Position numbers and translations under genes: made by a program. Shown here piece by piece: positions 1 through 11,700 of a stretch of 64,000 nucleotides of DNA. Under the pieces are notes generated by a model. That model did no database searches and was not told the origin of the DNA. It worked only from the letters and a program-made list of their open reading frames with translations. Source of the DNA: Hippasteria phrygiana (Eukaryota; Echinodermata; Asteroidea; Valvatida; Goniasteridae); the NCBI GenBank assembly GCA_037893225.1, contig JAZGUH010000112.1:1984001-2048000 (forward strand), written 5' to 3'. Positions within the stretch are counted from its first letter, which is position 1; the number at the start of each line of letters is the position of its first letter.

Positions 1-59
1 TGCAAAACTAAAGATTGTCTTTTCATTCAGTAGTATGAGTAGTCTTGGTGGAAAAGTAC

Positions 60-597
60 TTCCGCATCATTTTACCTTTACTCCACATTGCTGTTTTGAA
101 TGTATTCAACAATGGGAAACCGACCAGCTCCTCGAAGTGAGACAAAATAAGAAGAAAAAGGAAGGGCCAAAGTCCTTCTGCAGGTCAGTCATGGATTTAC
201 CACTGTTAATGTCTGTACGCTGTGTGGGATATATCTGGAGCATTAACCCTTTCACCTTGGCCAAGTCCCATTCCTTTGGTCCATGAACAAACATATATTA
301 GTTTATCCTTGATAAGTATCTGATTTTCTCTCCATCAGGCAGATCTGGCTGCCATTTCTTACACCCATAACTCTCATCTTTTGGGGTCTTGTCTACAGGC
401 TTACCATCACTCTGTGTATTATCCCGAGGTGCACGCTGTCGCTGCATTCTTGGAATATGTGACTTGCCTCTTGTCCGGTTATCTACTCTATTTTGCAGTG
501 AACAGACAATTCCCTCATACCCATTTTCAACAACATCACCATTTTCAACATCACTACTGAGTCTACCTTCAACTGAAGCTCTATACATTCGGACCAT
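60..597 (-). pseudogene. Degraded ORF of unknown family (W-x-P-D-L-P-x-G-E motif)
   Basis: One minus-strand frame runs from 597 to about 60 and is interrupted by a single stop near 295-297. The N-terminal half is charged. The middle holds KKWQPDLPDGEKI, and the C-terminal half holds a QRTDI motif followed by a hydrophobic FFFLF stretch. The combination W-x-P-x-L-P-x-G-E, then R-x-x-I, then a hydrophobic run resembles uncharacterised transposon-associated proteins common in fish and invertebrates, but I cannot name the family. It lies downstream of the P2X7-like exons on the same strand and could be a further exon or an independent remnant. The stop and lack of a clear start favour a pseudogene. 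Confidence 0.3.
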
Positions 598-739
598 TGT
601 AGCAATAAAAGCAGTTTCTCATCGAATGGGCTTCGGGCAGACTGCCATCATTTTATCAACCATCCAGCAGACTAATTTTTTACATGATTTATTATAGGCA
701 ATAGCAAGATACATGTATGCCTATATCCGTGATGTCAGT

Positions 740-1027
740 GTGGTATAATCTTTGCCTTTGGATATTTTGATGCGAGTGTTTTTGGCTTACGCTGCCCTGT
801 CGCCCTCAACAGCACGAGCCCCATACTGCTGTCGATATTGGTAATATGCCGTCTCCAAGGTGCCTGGGTTGAGACATGTCGCCTCGAACCACGGGTGTTC
901 TGTGAAGCAGCTCAGAGCATCTAGATCCTTGCCAGTGTGTTGTATCTTGTCTTAGAAGGTGTCCACTTCCTTGCAGCACTTGCAGTTTTCTACCGTATCC
1001 ATGATTATACAGTTACCACAGGAACAC
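740..1027 (-). pseudogene. P2X7 intracellular-domain-like exon 2, interrupted
   Basis: The exon begins after a TTATTTAG acceptor at 1027. It joins in phase with the donor at 1526 to give W-C-S-C-G-N-C, followed by CKCC, then C-F-T-E-H-P-W-F and a C-L-N-P-x-x-L-x-x-A-Y-x-x-Y-R pattern. The ordered Cys/His residues are those of the zinc-binding cytoplasmic domain of P2X7 receptors, which is very common as a stand-alone domain in invertebrate proteins. A TAA at 952-954 and another in-frame TAA further on interrupt the reading frame. The second lies within GCGTAAGCC and could instead be a splice donor. I infer a decaying gene or transposon-captured copy; the biochemical role is unknown. Confidence 0.5.
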
Positions 1028-1526
1028 CTAAATAAAAAGATTCAAAGGGAAACAATGTAAGCCTATGCATTGAAGACAGTGCCAGACATATTTGCAAGAA
1101 ATAGCAATGTTTAAAATTAAGAAAGGGGATGGGTACAATGTCAAAGTTTTCTTAGGGAAAAACTTTTCTTTGGGAAAGTCATCCTTCCACTCGTCCAACG
1201 TGAATAATGGTTTCCTCAAGGGTAAAAATTGGGAAATAAATCATGAATACATGTATTCTTTTTATACTAGCTTATCAAGCATCAGAAAAAGAAAAAAAAT
1301 TTGAGTGGGAAGAATAAAATATTCTCTTAGAAAACATTTTGAAAATGTTCAGGCAGTCTCATGTTTTGTGCTTAACGTCTGACATGTCTGAACTCTCTCT
1401 GAAGCCATGATCAACTTTTCAGTTCTTTCCTAAAACTAAAATATAGAAAAAATACACAGGGTTTGCACATTGGAGTAAAAGTTTAATTATTAAAGTAAAA
1501 TCCTTTCAAAACGGACAATTTCTTAC

Positions 1527-1816
1527 CAGTCGGTATTGACAAGCCGATCTTCGTTGACTGGACCCGGCCGAACGCCATTTTCATCGGCGTGGTCGAACTC
1601 CCCATCCTGCTCAACGGCATCGCCGCGGCCGCGAACAATCGGTTTAAAACGGTACGGTTCGGCACCGCGGATATTTTCTCCTTCATCGACCGAATCTTCA
1701 CTGGAACTCTGTCCATCTTCTGAAGTTGAATCTGAGCCATTTGGTTCGCTAAAACCGTCTGAATCCACGCTGTATTCCTCCCAAGATCCCTCGGATTCCA
1801 CATCGGAGTCGGCCAT
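1527..1816 (-). CDS. Exon 1 of P2X7 intracellular-domain-like protein, acidic N-terminus
   Basis: From ATG at 1816 the exon encodes about 96 residues. A strongly acidic Ser/Glu/Asp-rich region (MADSDVESEGSWEEYS onwards) is followed by AEPYRFKPI and ends in NTDW. It stops at a good donor (CTG|GTAAGA, 1527/1526) in phase 2, which matches the exon beginning at 1027. Acidic disordered tails leading into a D-W-C-x-C-G-x-C zinc motif are typical of this invertebrate domain family. An in-frame ATG at 1927 would add 37 residues; I prefer 1816 because it gives the acidic start. The 499-bp segment 1028-1526 is the inferred intron. Function is not known. Confidence 0.5.
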
Positions 1817-3031
1817 GTTATCAACGTGCAACGCAGGTTGCGTGCGTGTAGCTGGCTTTATGTAGCTGACGCGTCTAGGTACGCGACCGTAGTCAGTCAA
1901 GCGTCTTATAACTATGACGTCACACACAAAGCTCGACTTGATTGACGTGACCTTTCGTTTTCAGATTCTCGCAAAAAGGGCTTCAGAAAAAAAGTGAAAT
2001 TTTGAATATGATGTTTTTACCACATAAAGGGCCATATAAAGAAAAGAATACTGTGGAAAAACACCAAACTTAAGAGAGATTTCCACTCCCCTTTAATGAT
2101 GGAGTCAGGCGATTACCTTGGCTGAGTTCAGTCTTAACATCCTCTGGTGCAGTCTCCCACTGTATCACAAAATTGTCCACCCAGTGTGGGTTGCGTATGG
2201 TGTGTGTGCTGGTCGATAAAGACAACTGAGGTTGCTGCACAGGGCGATGTGCTTTATATATAGGCAAGACTTCTTACTCGGTAGTGGTACCTTGTGCTGT
2301 GAAAGAATTAGGAAGTCGAATAAACAATAACTAGCAGTGTGTTGGATCTAGGTTAAAGAAAGCGGGTGCCACGGTAAACAAACAAAAACAGATAGAGGAG
2401 TTGACAAAAGATGCTACATTTGAAGTTGTACTTTTGAATTTTAAAGAGTTAGGGGGACATCACCCACCCTTACAGAATAGTCTACTGTACAAACCTCTTG
2501 AAGTCCACTTTTGGAGAAGTTTTCAGATTTGGACAGGGCGGAGCTCGGGCAGAAGATCATTTTCTTGAATGCAGGTTCTTGTCTCAACGCCAGCTCCATC
2601 AGCTTTTCCCGTCCTCTAGACCCGTCAAGGCGTCTTTTAACTCCTTTCTCATTTCTTCTTGCTCTATGCTTTGTGTGGTGGAGTGGTATGAGATTGATGC
2701 CTTTGAACTGATAGGCCGGCAGTGGATAATAATCCCACAGTTTCTGTTAATGAGTGAACATGTAGATCAGCCATATATTTTGGTTTCCTTTATCTGACAA
2801 CGAAGTACACAGGACTTTCATGAATGATTATCAACGTGATTTTCCCAACTACAAGCCCATCATCATGCCAGTGTACAATGTACCTTTCCGTGTTACACAA
2901 TAAGAGAGGCTGCAGCTTTCTGGCTTTAAAAATTAAAACCACAGACTGCTTGCTTGATTTCAGGGCGAAACAAAGTATAATAGAACTCAAATGCCTTTTC
3001 AGCATTCTGGGCGGGAACAAGTCACCCTGCA
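1817..3031. other. No gene recognised
   Basis: Only short open frames without recognisable motifs or splice context. The sequence just upstream of 1816 could hold the promoter of the P2X7-like gene, but I see no clear TATA or initiator. Nothing else is supported. Confidence 0.5.
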
Positions 3032-3277
3032 CTATAAAAAACTTGAAGAAGTTGGTGCCTTTCTGCCATCATGTCGCAAATATTCTTGAAAAATCGTGCA
3101 ACATTTGCACACAGTGCTTGAAATACATATGTTTAACCCGACGAGAGGACCAAATGTTATGATTAAATCTGGATAGTGAACCAGGAAGTGATGTTTTGGT
3201 TTGAGAACATTTTCGGGGAAGAGTGCAGGTAGTCTTCTATCATGAGCTTCAAATAATGCCACTTGGGTCTCTCTCAA
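3032..3277 (-). pseudogene. Transposon ORF remnant (KPKHHFLVHYP motif)
   Basis: A minus-strand frame contains LFPENVLKPKHHFLVHYPDL followed by a G-P-L motif. This block, a P-K-H-H-F-L-x-H-Y-P core then G-P-L, recurs in uncharacterised ORFs of invertebrate and fish DNA transposons, probably of the CACTA/EnSpm type (family assignment is from recollection, not a search). Downstream the similarity continues only by changing frame near 3160, with a Y-F-K-H pattern where the family has its next conserved segment. No start, terminal repeats or other domains could be assigned, so this is an isolated decayed fragment. Confidence 0.4.
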
Positions 3278-3495
3278 ATGACGTCACTTCCTACAAATTG
3301 CCACGTGCATCGGCATTTTGGGCCTTAAAAAATTTCGTGACGCGCATTGGCTGCGCCGTTTTTCGAAGAAATTTCGAGCAACATGCGCGCGTGTTTAGAA
3401 TATTTTGCACACTGCGCGCACACGCACCTGATGGCGTTGAACACGCAGTTGTAATTTTCCTACGAAGATGGCGTCCTATGAGAGAGATCTATTAA

Positions 3496-5106
3496 GGGAG
3501 CACAAATCTGTGCTACAAACTCTTGAAATAGCGCGAACATCACTGCTGGGCTTGTTAGAATCACTACCTAAATACTTGAACTGGGCAATGACTCTGTTTT
3601 GGTGGTCATATCAAAACCATTTTTTTTGACAAAGTAATATGTGATGTAAAGTGACAAATCGACACTCGCTATTCTTTGAATTCAAACAAATCATGCCCCA
3701 AACATGGAAGCAAGCCAGGTTGGCGAAAATATTGAAGTTCATTGAATGTCAATGAAAATTTTAGCCCTTTGGTTTCAAGCATATTTCTGTACACCAATTT
3801 TTGGTGGAGGATTATAATTTTGTGGAGTCGAAGATGCCCTTAATGCAGCTTTGTTCAAACCTCTTTTTTTGTCACTGGACAATATGTGCAGAAATACTTG
3901 ACAGTACTAAAACAAAAATTGCAAACCACCAATGGCACAAGATCCTAAATTATCACCTGAAGTGCAGCACAATGTACCCGTAACAACTTTTCATTGTCAA
4001 TTTCAATGCAGTTTTGCTCTTTTTCTTTCAAATACATGTGCTATTAACTGAGAAAAAGCATGTTCCTGCCCGAATAAAGCCTGGCAGTGTATTTTTTGTA
4101 TATTTGTATTACAAACAGGCTTGTAAAATTACAAATTTCCTGATGTAGTTTTACAGCTTCCGTTGTAAAACAAAACTAAAAACTGTGTTTTTCCGTCTCA
4201 ACTGTTGTTAAACAACAAAGAATTTGCAAATCAAAGTGTATAAATACAATTACTTTTTTTACAAAAATATTGGCAAAATAACAAAAGTATATCAAATTAC
4301 ATTCAAATTGACAGAATTTGTTCTTAATACGTACATGATCTGGTAAAATCAACTTACTTAAAGTATTTCATGACTTAAAGTCAAAGAAAATATGCCATTA
4401 AGAAAGGTTCACTCCAGCACATAAGCACTTATGAACATGTATACAATCAGTAAACGTGCACAAGATCACTGAACAGTTTTCGCTGTTTTCTTCGAATGAC
4501 GGATTTAGCTTAAACGTTCACAGGTTTGTTTTATTTCATGTATGTTGACCTTCAACTGTTTTGTCAGCTCTTTCGATGCTGTATAATTATACCTTTAATT
4601 AAGTGTGCTGGAATTAAGAGAGGGGACCGGAGATGCCAACTTACCTGTATGGTGATCAGATTTTTTGTTTTATTTAATGACTGGTGCGGTATCACTTTTG
4701 GAAATGTGGGACAATTTTATTCATCGACTACAAGAGTACATTATGCAGAATATGTTGCTAGTTAATGTTGATGTTTTACATTGCTGTACGTGGAATCCTC
4801 ACAGCAAGTTTTGAAAATTGTGCAAGTTGACTTGTGCTGGCTGCTGTATTGATTATGGTTTAATATTAATCAGTGTTTAATATAATTTAATCTGTGCTTG
4901 TTAATAATTCTGTTGTCAATCATGTAGGGATGGATTTGTCTTAATTATTTAAACTAAATTAGATTTATACTTTGGAAAATTGTTGATGTACAGTTTTTAT
5001 TGTATAATTGAGAATAAATGCAAGTGTCCTTTGACAGCCATGTTTGTTAGAAATGTACTTTCTTGCGTGATGTCTGTAGTATAGTATAGGAAGGTCGAAC
5101 AGCAGG
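3496..5106. other. No gene recognised; AT-rich
   Basis: AT-rich sequence with several short inverted motifs but no long open frame. An ATG at 3465 opens a frame of about 55 codons (MASYERDLLREHKSV) that could be a host exon, but nothing confirms it. Confidence 0.4.
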
Positions 5107-5755
5107 AATTATTCTACTGGGTACCTATCCAGTAAAATTTAGATTTGTTTTTTCATCAAAATTAGGGGAATTCCCAAATTCTAAAAATCTATAAAATATT
5201 TGTATTTTCATTTTTTTTATATTTTTTTTAAAAATCTCTCAAAAAATCTCTCTCTCTCTTTCCCAGAAAAAATTAATGATCTCTAAAAAAAATGAAGAAA
5301 TTTATTGTTATTAAAAAATATTATTATCTATCATAAAGATGGATTTGGAAATTAACAGAGATAGCATGATGCCTGCAGCGGGTTACACGCGCTGGTCGAA
5401 AGACGAGCTAAAAAGTATATCGATAAATGAGCTATTCCTCTAGGTAGATGATCTGGACGTAGTAACACGTTCACCAGACGAGATTACATGTCGTTCATAA
5501 AAAAAAAAAATGAAGCACTTTATAAAAGTTTACGTTTCAAAAAAGCTAATCCATGATAAAAAATATATCATTTGGTGAACCTTCTTGCAGAAGAGGTCGG
5601 CATGTTAAAAAAGATTTAACATCGGCTGTACAACAATACCGTAGAATATTTGTCGAAAGATTTCAACCGGTAGATTTCAGTAAAGCAACCCCAAGACCAT
5701 TCAGAAATCATTTAGGGCCATTCAAAATGTTCAATGTTTTAACATTTTGATTGAT
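5107..5755 (+). pseudogene. Remnant of a second Maverick: leader plus PolB N-terminus
   Basis: The segment parallels the left end of the Maverick at 21691. A TATCATAAAG leader stands just before an ATG at 5340, as ACTATAAAG does before the polymerase ATG at 21965. The first codons share a G-Y-x-R-W-x-K pattern, and both copies then have a ...TATATCGATAA... stretch and an R-R-D-Y block. The frame 5553-5750 (G-R-H-V-K-K-D-L near its start) aligns with the G-Q-A-L-K-K-D-Y part of the larger element. Upstream, a TACTGG-GTACC-TATCCAGTA hairpin followed by AAATTTAGATTT resembles the hairpin in the intact TIR. Frameshifts and stops are frequent. No other Maverick gene follows, so only the 5' end survives. 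Confidence 0.5.
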
Positions 5756-6616
5756 TTTTTTCGAATTTTGTTTTTTACCCACCAACCCACCCCCATTTTC
5801 GATCTTAAAATATTGATTTGCCATTCAATTAAACAAATAATAAAATGCCCAGTTTCATGACAGTGTGGTGCAGCTGTGGGTCTCTCCCACTTAAACATGT
5901 GCCCTGATGACTTCTTGTGTTTCATAATCAGCTTCTGTACATATAGCGCTGGCGATACTGATTTTTTTTGTAGTGGAAATTTATTCCCCGCTATATCGCC
6001 GATATGGCGATAAAATTACGGCATAATACAAATGCTGTGAAAGGTTAGCGATCTTAAAATCCTAATGTACAAACGCATAAACAACTTTCAAAAACAACTT
6101 TACACCCCCAAAGCTCTCTGTCACAATATCGCCACTCAGATCGTCCACCTATGGAGGAATGGTCCACCATACCCACGTGGCGGTCAGCCTGTTGTAGCCA
6201 ACTTTTTTACCAAGTCATTTTTTTTAATAGTCAAGTCACAAGTTTATTTTTTTTTTTAATTCTTGAAGTTGAAGTTACACAATACCTCTTTTGAAGTTGA
6301 CATTCGTGTAAAAATCACTACAGTGCGTACAGCGTCCATGAGAGAACGGGACAATTTGTGAACACTCAATGGCGCGTCTGTACGCGCTGCCCATCTAGTC
6401 TTTTTAATTCTACATCTATGACTGTACGACCTTCCTATACAAGCTGCGCACTGTAATAATACGGTTAGCGCTTAAAGATGTAACATGGATATTCATAGGC
6501 CTATTCTCTTTATTCTTAACCAATCAAACTGCACTATAGATAAATATTCATATTTTCTTGACTCTTAGCCAATCAGAGTGCTCCGTCCAAATTCGGTAGC
6601 AGGCATGGTGTCTTGT

Positions 6617-6707
6617 CACTATGAACATCTAACAAAAGAAAACCCACGCAGTCCTTTGTTACAAACAAAGGACTGCGTGGGTTTTCTTTTGTTAGATGTT
6701 CATAGTG
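6617..6707. repeat. Perfect 44-bp inverted repeat with 3-nt loop
   Basis: The arms 6617-6660 and 6664-6707 are exact reverse complements (CACTATGAACATCTAACAAA at the outer end) around the trinucleotide ACA. No mismatch is visible. No coding content. Confidence 0.9.
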
Positions 6708-7162
6708 TGTGCACTATTGTTCAACTCGGTACCGGTATCGACGTACACGCATCTTGGGGCCGAGGTTGCACAGAAAGTTCTCACATGTTATTATACCGCT
6801 CGCTACACGTAACCCCTGGAAAGTGCGGTGTAAGTATTATAATACGCGGCGGCGCAGGCAGACTAAAGCCGACCAATTACTGACTTGATTCCAAGTCTAA
6901 AGGCGATCTGACCTTCAACGTGACTCCAAAACAAAATGTTATGCAAAACACGATGCGTGCGCATACCGCTGGGCACATTCCGATATGAATGTAAACTTCC
7001 AGCGGCGGAGATTTCTCGTTAAGGTTAAGGGGGACAGAGGAAAAACCCATAACCAACAATAATTGTTAGCATTTTGTACTCGGTGTCTCTTTGTGTATAC
7101 TGGGAAATTTTTCAAATTGTGTGCTGATCTTTATGTATTCTGGTGCATTCTGGTGCATGTAT

Positions 7163-7579
7163 TGTAGAGTGTCAGGTTCGGGATCGCAATCCCGGGAAGA
7201 CTTCGTGTGAAGTCGGGAAGGGGAACTTCTAAATATTTCTTGGACGACGAACCAACAAAGACAGTCGCACCTCAAAGTGTAGTTTGCGAAATCTCTTTAA
7301 ACTTTATTTGCTTTTCCAGATCCCAAACTACATCTTTCCTCTTCAACCTCCAAACGCCAACCCTACTTCTTCAACCGCCAAACGCCAACTGACTAAATTC
7401 TTTTAAGAACCAGTAAAACTTCCACTGTTATTCAAATTCCTTTTCATAATATTATTCTCGAATTACTTTAACGCATGCACGCACGCACGCATCTTTAACG
7501 CACGCATGCAACACACGCACGCATGTACGCAGCTGCTTACGTGCCATGCATAATTGTAGTTACTTTTCACATCACTACA
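7163..7579 (-). repeat. Gypsy-1 3' LTR
   Basis: 417 bp, starting TGTAGAGTGTCAGG and ending ATCACTACA on the plus strand. It repeats the right-hand LTR almost exactly. It includes a GCATGCACGCACGCACGCAT microsatellite-like patch. A 61-codon open frame antisense to the element is present identically in both LTRs and is not taken as a gene. Confidence 0.92.
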
Positions 7580-8009
7580 ACTCTCCCATGTTTTGAATAG
7601 TATCTACCCCTGTAGATATAGATACAAGGGTAATAAATCTTGAAGAGGTGTATCAAAATATACTGTCAAGCATTATGTTTATTTCTTAATATAACTTTTT
7701 GCCAGTAGATTATCATGAAAACATTAATGGCGATGTATGCAACTAAATATGAAACCAGAAATTAAATACACTTTAGTCAAACAATATCACATGGACATGA
7801 AAACAACTAATAATATAAATGCACAGCACTAAACCAAATATACTTGGTCAAGGCGGCTACTTCTCCCATGTTTTAAATAGGGCTGTTATCTTAAACAGAA
7901 CTAGCATATGTAATTTAACAATGACCGCCGAAACCTTATATTTGTGTGCTTATTGCACAATAAATTAACTTTACAAATATTGTATTGGTTACATAACAGA
8001 TTATTATCC

Positions 8010-8560
8010 CCAGTATTATGTTTTTTAACCAGAAGTGTCGATCCATATACTGAATGATCTGCTTGATGTGTTTCTCGTTTCTTTTCTCTCCTATAGGAGT
8101 TAAGTGCACTCCATCTACGATGTATCGGGGATGACTCAATCCCTTATATTGCCATAGCTACATGAGATCGTACTTTATACACTCATACTCCAACAATTCA
8201 TTGAATTTATGTTTGCGAGTATTGGACTGAAATTTTGCTCAACACGGGCAAAAATATTATCTTCATAGGTTTGGTGGGTTTTGCCTGTAAGAACTGAGAG
8301 AATTTAAGCACCAGTTCTATTACACTTTCTGGATTCCTTTTTGGGTCACACAAATCATTTGTGCTCATGTATATCAAGGATTATGATGGAAGGATTTGCC
8401 GTGATAATCGGCTTCAAGTATAGATCTGTGTTGTTGAATACCTTGTTATAAGGCCACCTTTGCCACACCATTTAATTTGTTCACTACCAGTTTGTTCTGA
8501 CAGCATCCATCTTTTGAATGAGGCATTATGAGACAACTGCAGCAGTATTCTGTGGAAATA
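8010..8560 (-). pseudogene. SGNH/GDSL-hydrolase remnant in Gypsy-1 3' region
   Basis: Downstream of pol, the minus strand encodes STNDLCDPKRNP (plus coordinates about 8343-8368 and below) and, in another frame, HPRYIVDGVHLTPIGEKR (8136-8083). These correspond to SGNH block III (G-x-N-D) and block V (D-G-x-H), the oxyanion and catalytic Asp/His blocks of the fold. The same blocks, in the same order and spacing, occur in the ORF at 34484 of the unrelated Gypsy-2 element, including the T-N-D-L-C signature. Several stops and frame changes separate the blocks, so it is not translatable as one protein. A TTTCCACAG sequence about 8541 could be a splice acceptor for a subgenomic mRNA. Confidence 0.6.
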
Positions 8561-8743
8561 CAACACAAACAGAATACATGCACTTATGCATATACATTTA
8601 TTCTATTTACAATAATTTAATGATCAATATAATATCACTTTTTCGTTGTATTTTGTTCGTCCCATTTCCTAGTTTACAAATATGAGAACTGGATAACCCA
8701 AGTCTTATCATAGTAGTTATGTAGGGTCAGGGTTCTGAACAAA

Positions 8744-11700
8744 CTACAAACGAACAGAGCGTGGTAAGTGAAATAGATTACTGTGTTTACCCAGATTTGG
8801 TCTTCTTGACCGTCTGAGTTCTCTTATTGGTCTGTCTGTGTCTGATTGAATCGGACCATCCTGTCTTTGATCTAGTCTTAATACAAATTCCTCTGTATCA
8901 TCAGACCAGTTAGAAAACTCACTGTTCAGCTCAACGTCAAGTTCAGGATCAACTCTTTCCTTAATTAGTTGGTCAAAGTGTTGATCTTGGATTTCAGTGA
9001 CTGGGCAGATACGCAGATATTTTCTATTTACCACTCTCTCGTGACCCCCTTTGAAAGGTCGAATTGTGTATACATCCTGATGTAAATTTACATTAACAAC
9101 CACGTATGGCTCTGTCTCAAAGTGATTTTCTAATTTATGTCTTCCCTTAAAGGAACATCTCTTCAAGAGGACATGAGCACCTATTGGGATGGGGCAGAAT
9201 GTCCGTTTGTTCTCACCACACTTTCCATTTGTATTTGCCTGATTTTGAATTCGTTGTCCCACTAATTCTTCTGCTCTTTGCAACAGTGCTGCTTGTTCTT
9301 CAACAAAATCATTATGCCAGCTTTGTTTTGAATTGCTTATCAGGTGATCAAGGGGAAGCGTGGGTTCCCTACCAAACAGCAAGGTGAATGGGGCTACTCG
9401 GGTGACTGTGTGTGGTGTAGTATTATACACAAACACCAAGTGGGAGAGTAAGTCTGGCCATTTACGCCGGTCTTTCTCTTCCAATGACTTAATCAATGAG
9501 AAGAGAGTTCGATTGAAGCGTTCAGCTTGCCCATTGCCTTCTGGGTGATAGGGGGTAGTGTGCCCTTTTTTAATTCCATACAACTTGCAGAGTTCCTTTA
9601 TCACTTCACTTTCAAAATTTCTCCCTTGATCGCTGTGTAGCCTGATTGGTACTCCAAATCTAGTGAACCAGTTGTCACGCAAAACTCTTGCAACTGTGGA
9701 AGCTAATTGGTCTTTGCAAGGAATTGCCTGGGCAAATTTCGTGAAAGCATCAGTCAACACAAGAACATCTTCGAAACCACCCCTTCCCCTGTCTACTTTC
9801 ACGAAATCCATAGCCAGTATCTCTAATGGTTTGAAAGCAAGCAGGTGTCGCATTGGAGATCCACCATCATTATGTGGGGCTTTAGCAAGGATACAAGAGG
9901 AACATTCGTTCACATATTCATTGATAGTACGATTCAAACGCGGCCAAAAGCAACGCTTACGAACAATTTCTGTTGTTCTTTTCATGCCCTGGTGACCCCA
10001 CTCATCATGTGCTGCCGACAATATTTTCTTTATCAGTATCTTTGGAGTAAGAACCTGATGAAATTCTCCACTTACGGGGTCAATAACCCTGCGACAGAGA
10101 ACACTTTGTCTAATAACAAATCTTGACCACTCTCTCAGCCATGGTTTTAGGTCACCCATTGTTTTGGAATCAATTTGAATCGGTATATTTTCCCCAGGGC
10201 TCCATTTTTTTGGCCACAGCTTCCACACTAATCCCAAAATAGGATCAGCTTCCTGAAAACGTCTTAATTGTTCAGGATTCCATGATGGATACATTGCTGA
10301 GTTTGCATTGACCTCTGGAAACACTCTTGGAATACTCTGCTCTGCAGCTACAGCAGCCCGAGTAAGACAACATTTCACACCTTTCGTCAAATCTACAGGT
10401 ATGCGAGTACTATGTGTTCTTTGCTGAAATGAAGCTTCAACCTGCATCATACTGACATCTGTCACCCCCGGGCATCTACTTAGTGCATCTGCACACTTGT
10501 TTTCTGCACCTGCTCTATATTTAACGTCAAAGTTAAACACAGCCAATTGTGCAACCCAGCGCATTTCACAAGCCCCAAGTTTTGCTGTTTTCAAGTAAGC
10601 CAAAGGATTATTATCTGTGAGTACCACAAAGGGAACACTCAACAGGTAGTCCTTAAACTTATCAACAACTGCCCACTTCAGTGCAAGTAACTCCAATTTG
10701 AAAGCACTTAAGTCTGGGTACCGGCTTTCTGGACCCCTAAGTCCGCTACTTGCATATGCCACTGGATGTTGTTTTCCATCCGCCCCTTCTTGAGACAAAC
10801 AAGCCCCCAACCCTTTGAATGAAGCATCTGTTTCAAGGAGGAAAGGGTGGGTGAAGTCTGGATAAGCCAAAACTGGTGCTTCAGTCAGAATTTTCTTCAA
10901 AGTATCAAATGCACACTGAGCTTCATTTGACCACGAAAACACGGTATGTTTCTTTGGGCGCTTCGCATTAGTTTTGTTTTTATGGATCTGTTCTCCACCC
11001 TGACACAGTAGAGCATGAAGGGGAGCTGCTATTTGTGCGAAACCTTTGACAAACCGTCTGTAGTACCCTACTAATCCCAAGAAGGAACGAAGCTGTTCTG
11101 CTGTTTCGGGTGTTGGCCAATCTTTCACTTTCTTTATTTTTTCATCGTCTACTTTGATCCCTTCTGCACTTACTACATGTCCCAGGTATAAAACTTGTCT
11201 CTGGAAAAGTTTACATTTCTTTCCTTTCACTTTCAATCCAAATTCCCCAAGTCTTGTTAACACTTTGTCAAGACGTAAAATCTGTTCGCTAATTGAATCA
11301 GAGTAGATCAGAATGTCATCTAGATAAATGAGAAGTTCAGAGAGGTTCAAGTCACCCAAACAACTCTCCATAACCCGTTGGAAAGTACCTGGAGCATTAA
11401 CTAATCCAAATGGCATCCGAGTATATTCATAGAGACCAAAAGGTACTCGGAATGCGGTCTGTTCAATGGATCCTTTGTCCATAGCAACTTGATGATAACC
11501 ATGAGCAAGATCTAGAGAAGAGAAATATTGGGCATCTTTCAATGCTTCCAATGACTCTTCGATACGTGGGAAGGGAAACGAATCTTTGACAGTTTTACTG
11601 TTAAGCTGTCTGTAATCTATACACATACGGAGAGAACCATCTTTCTTTTTAACAAGAACGATTGGGCTAGCATAGGGACTTTCACTTTGCTGAATGACAC

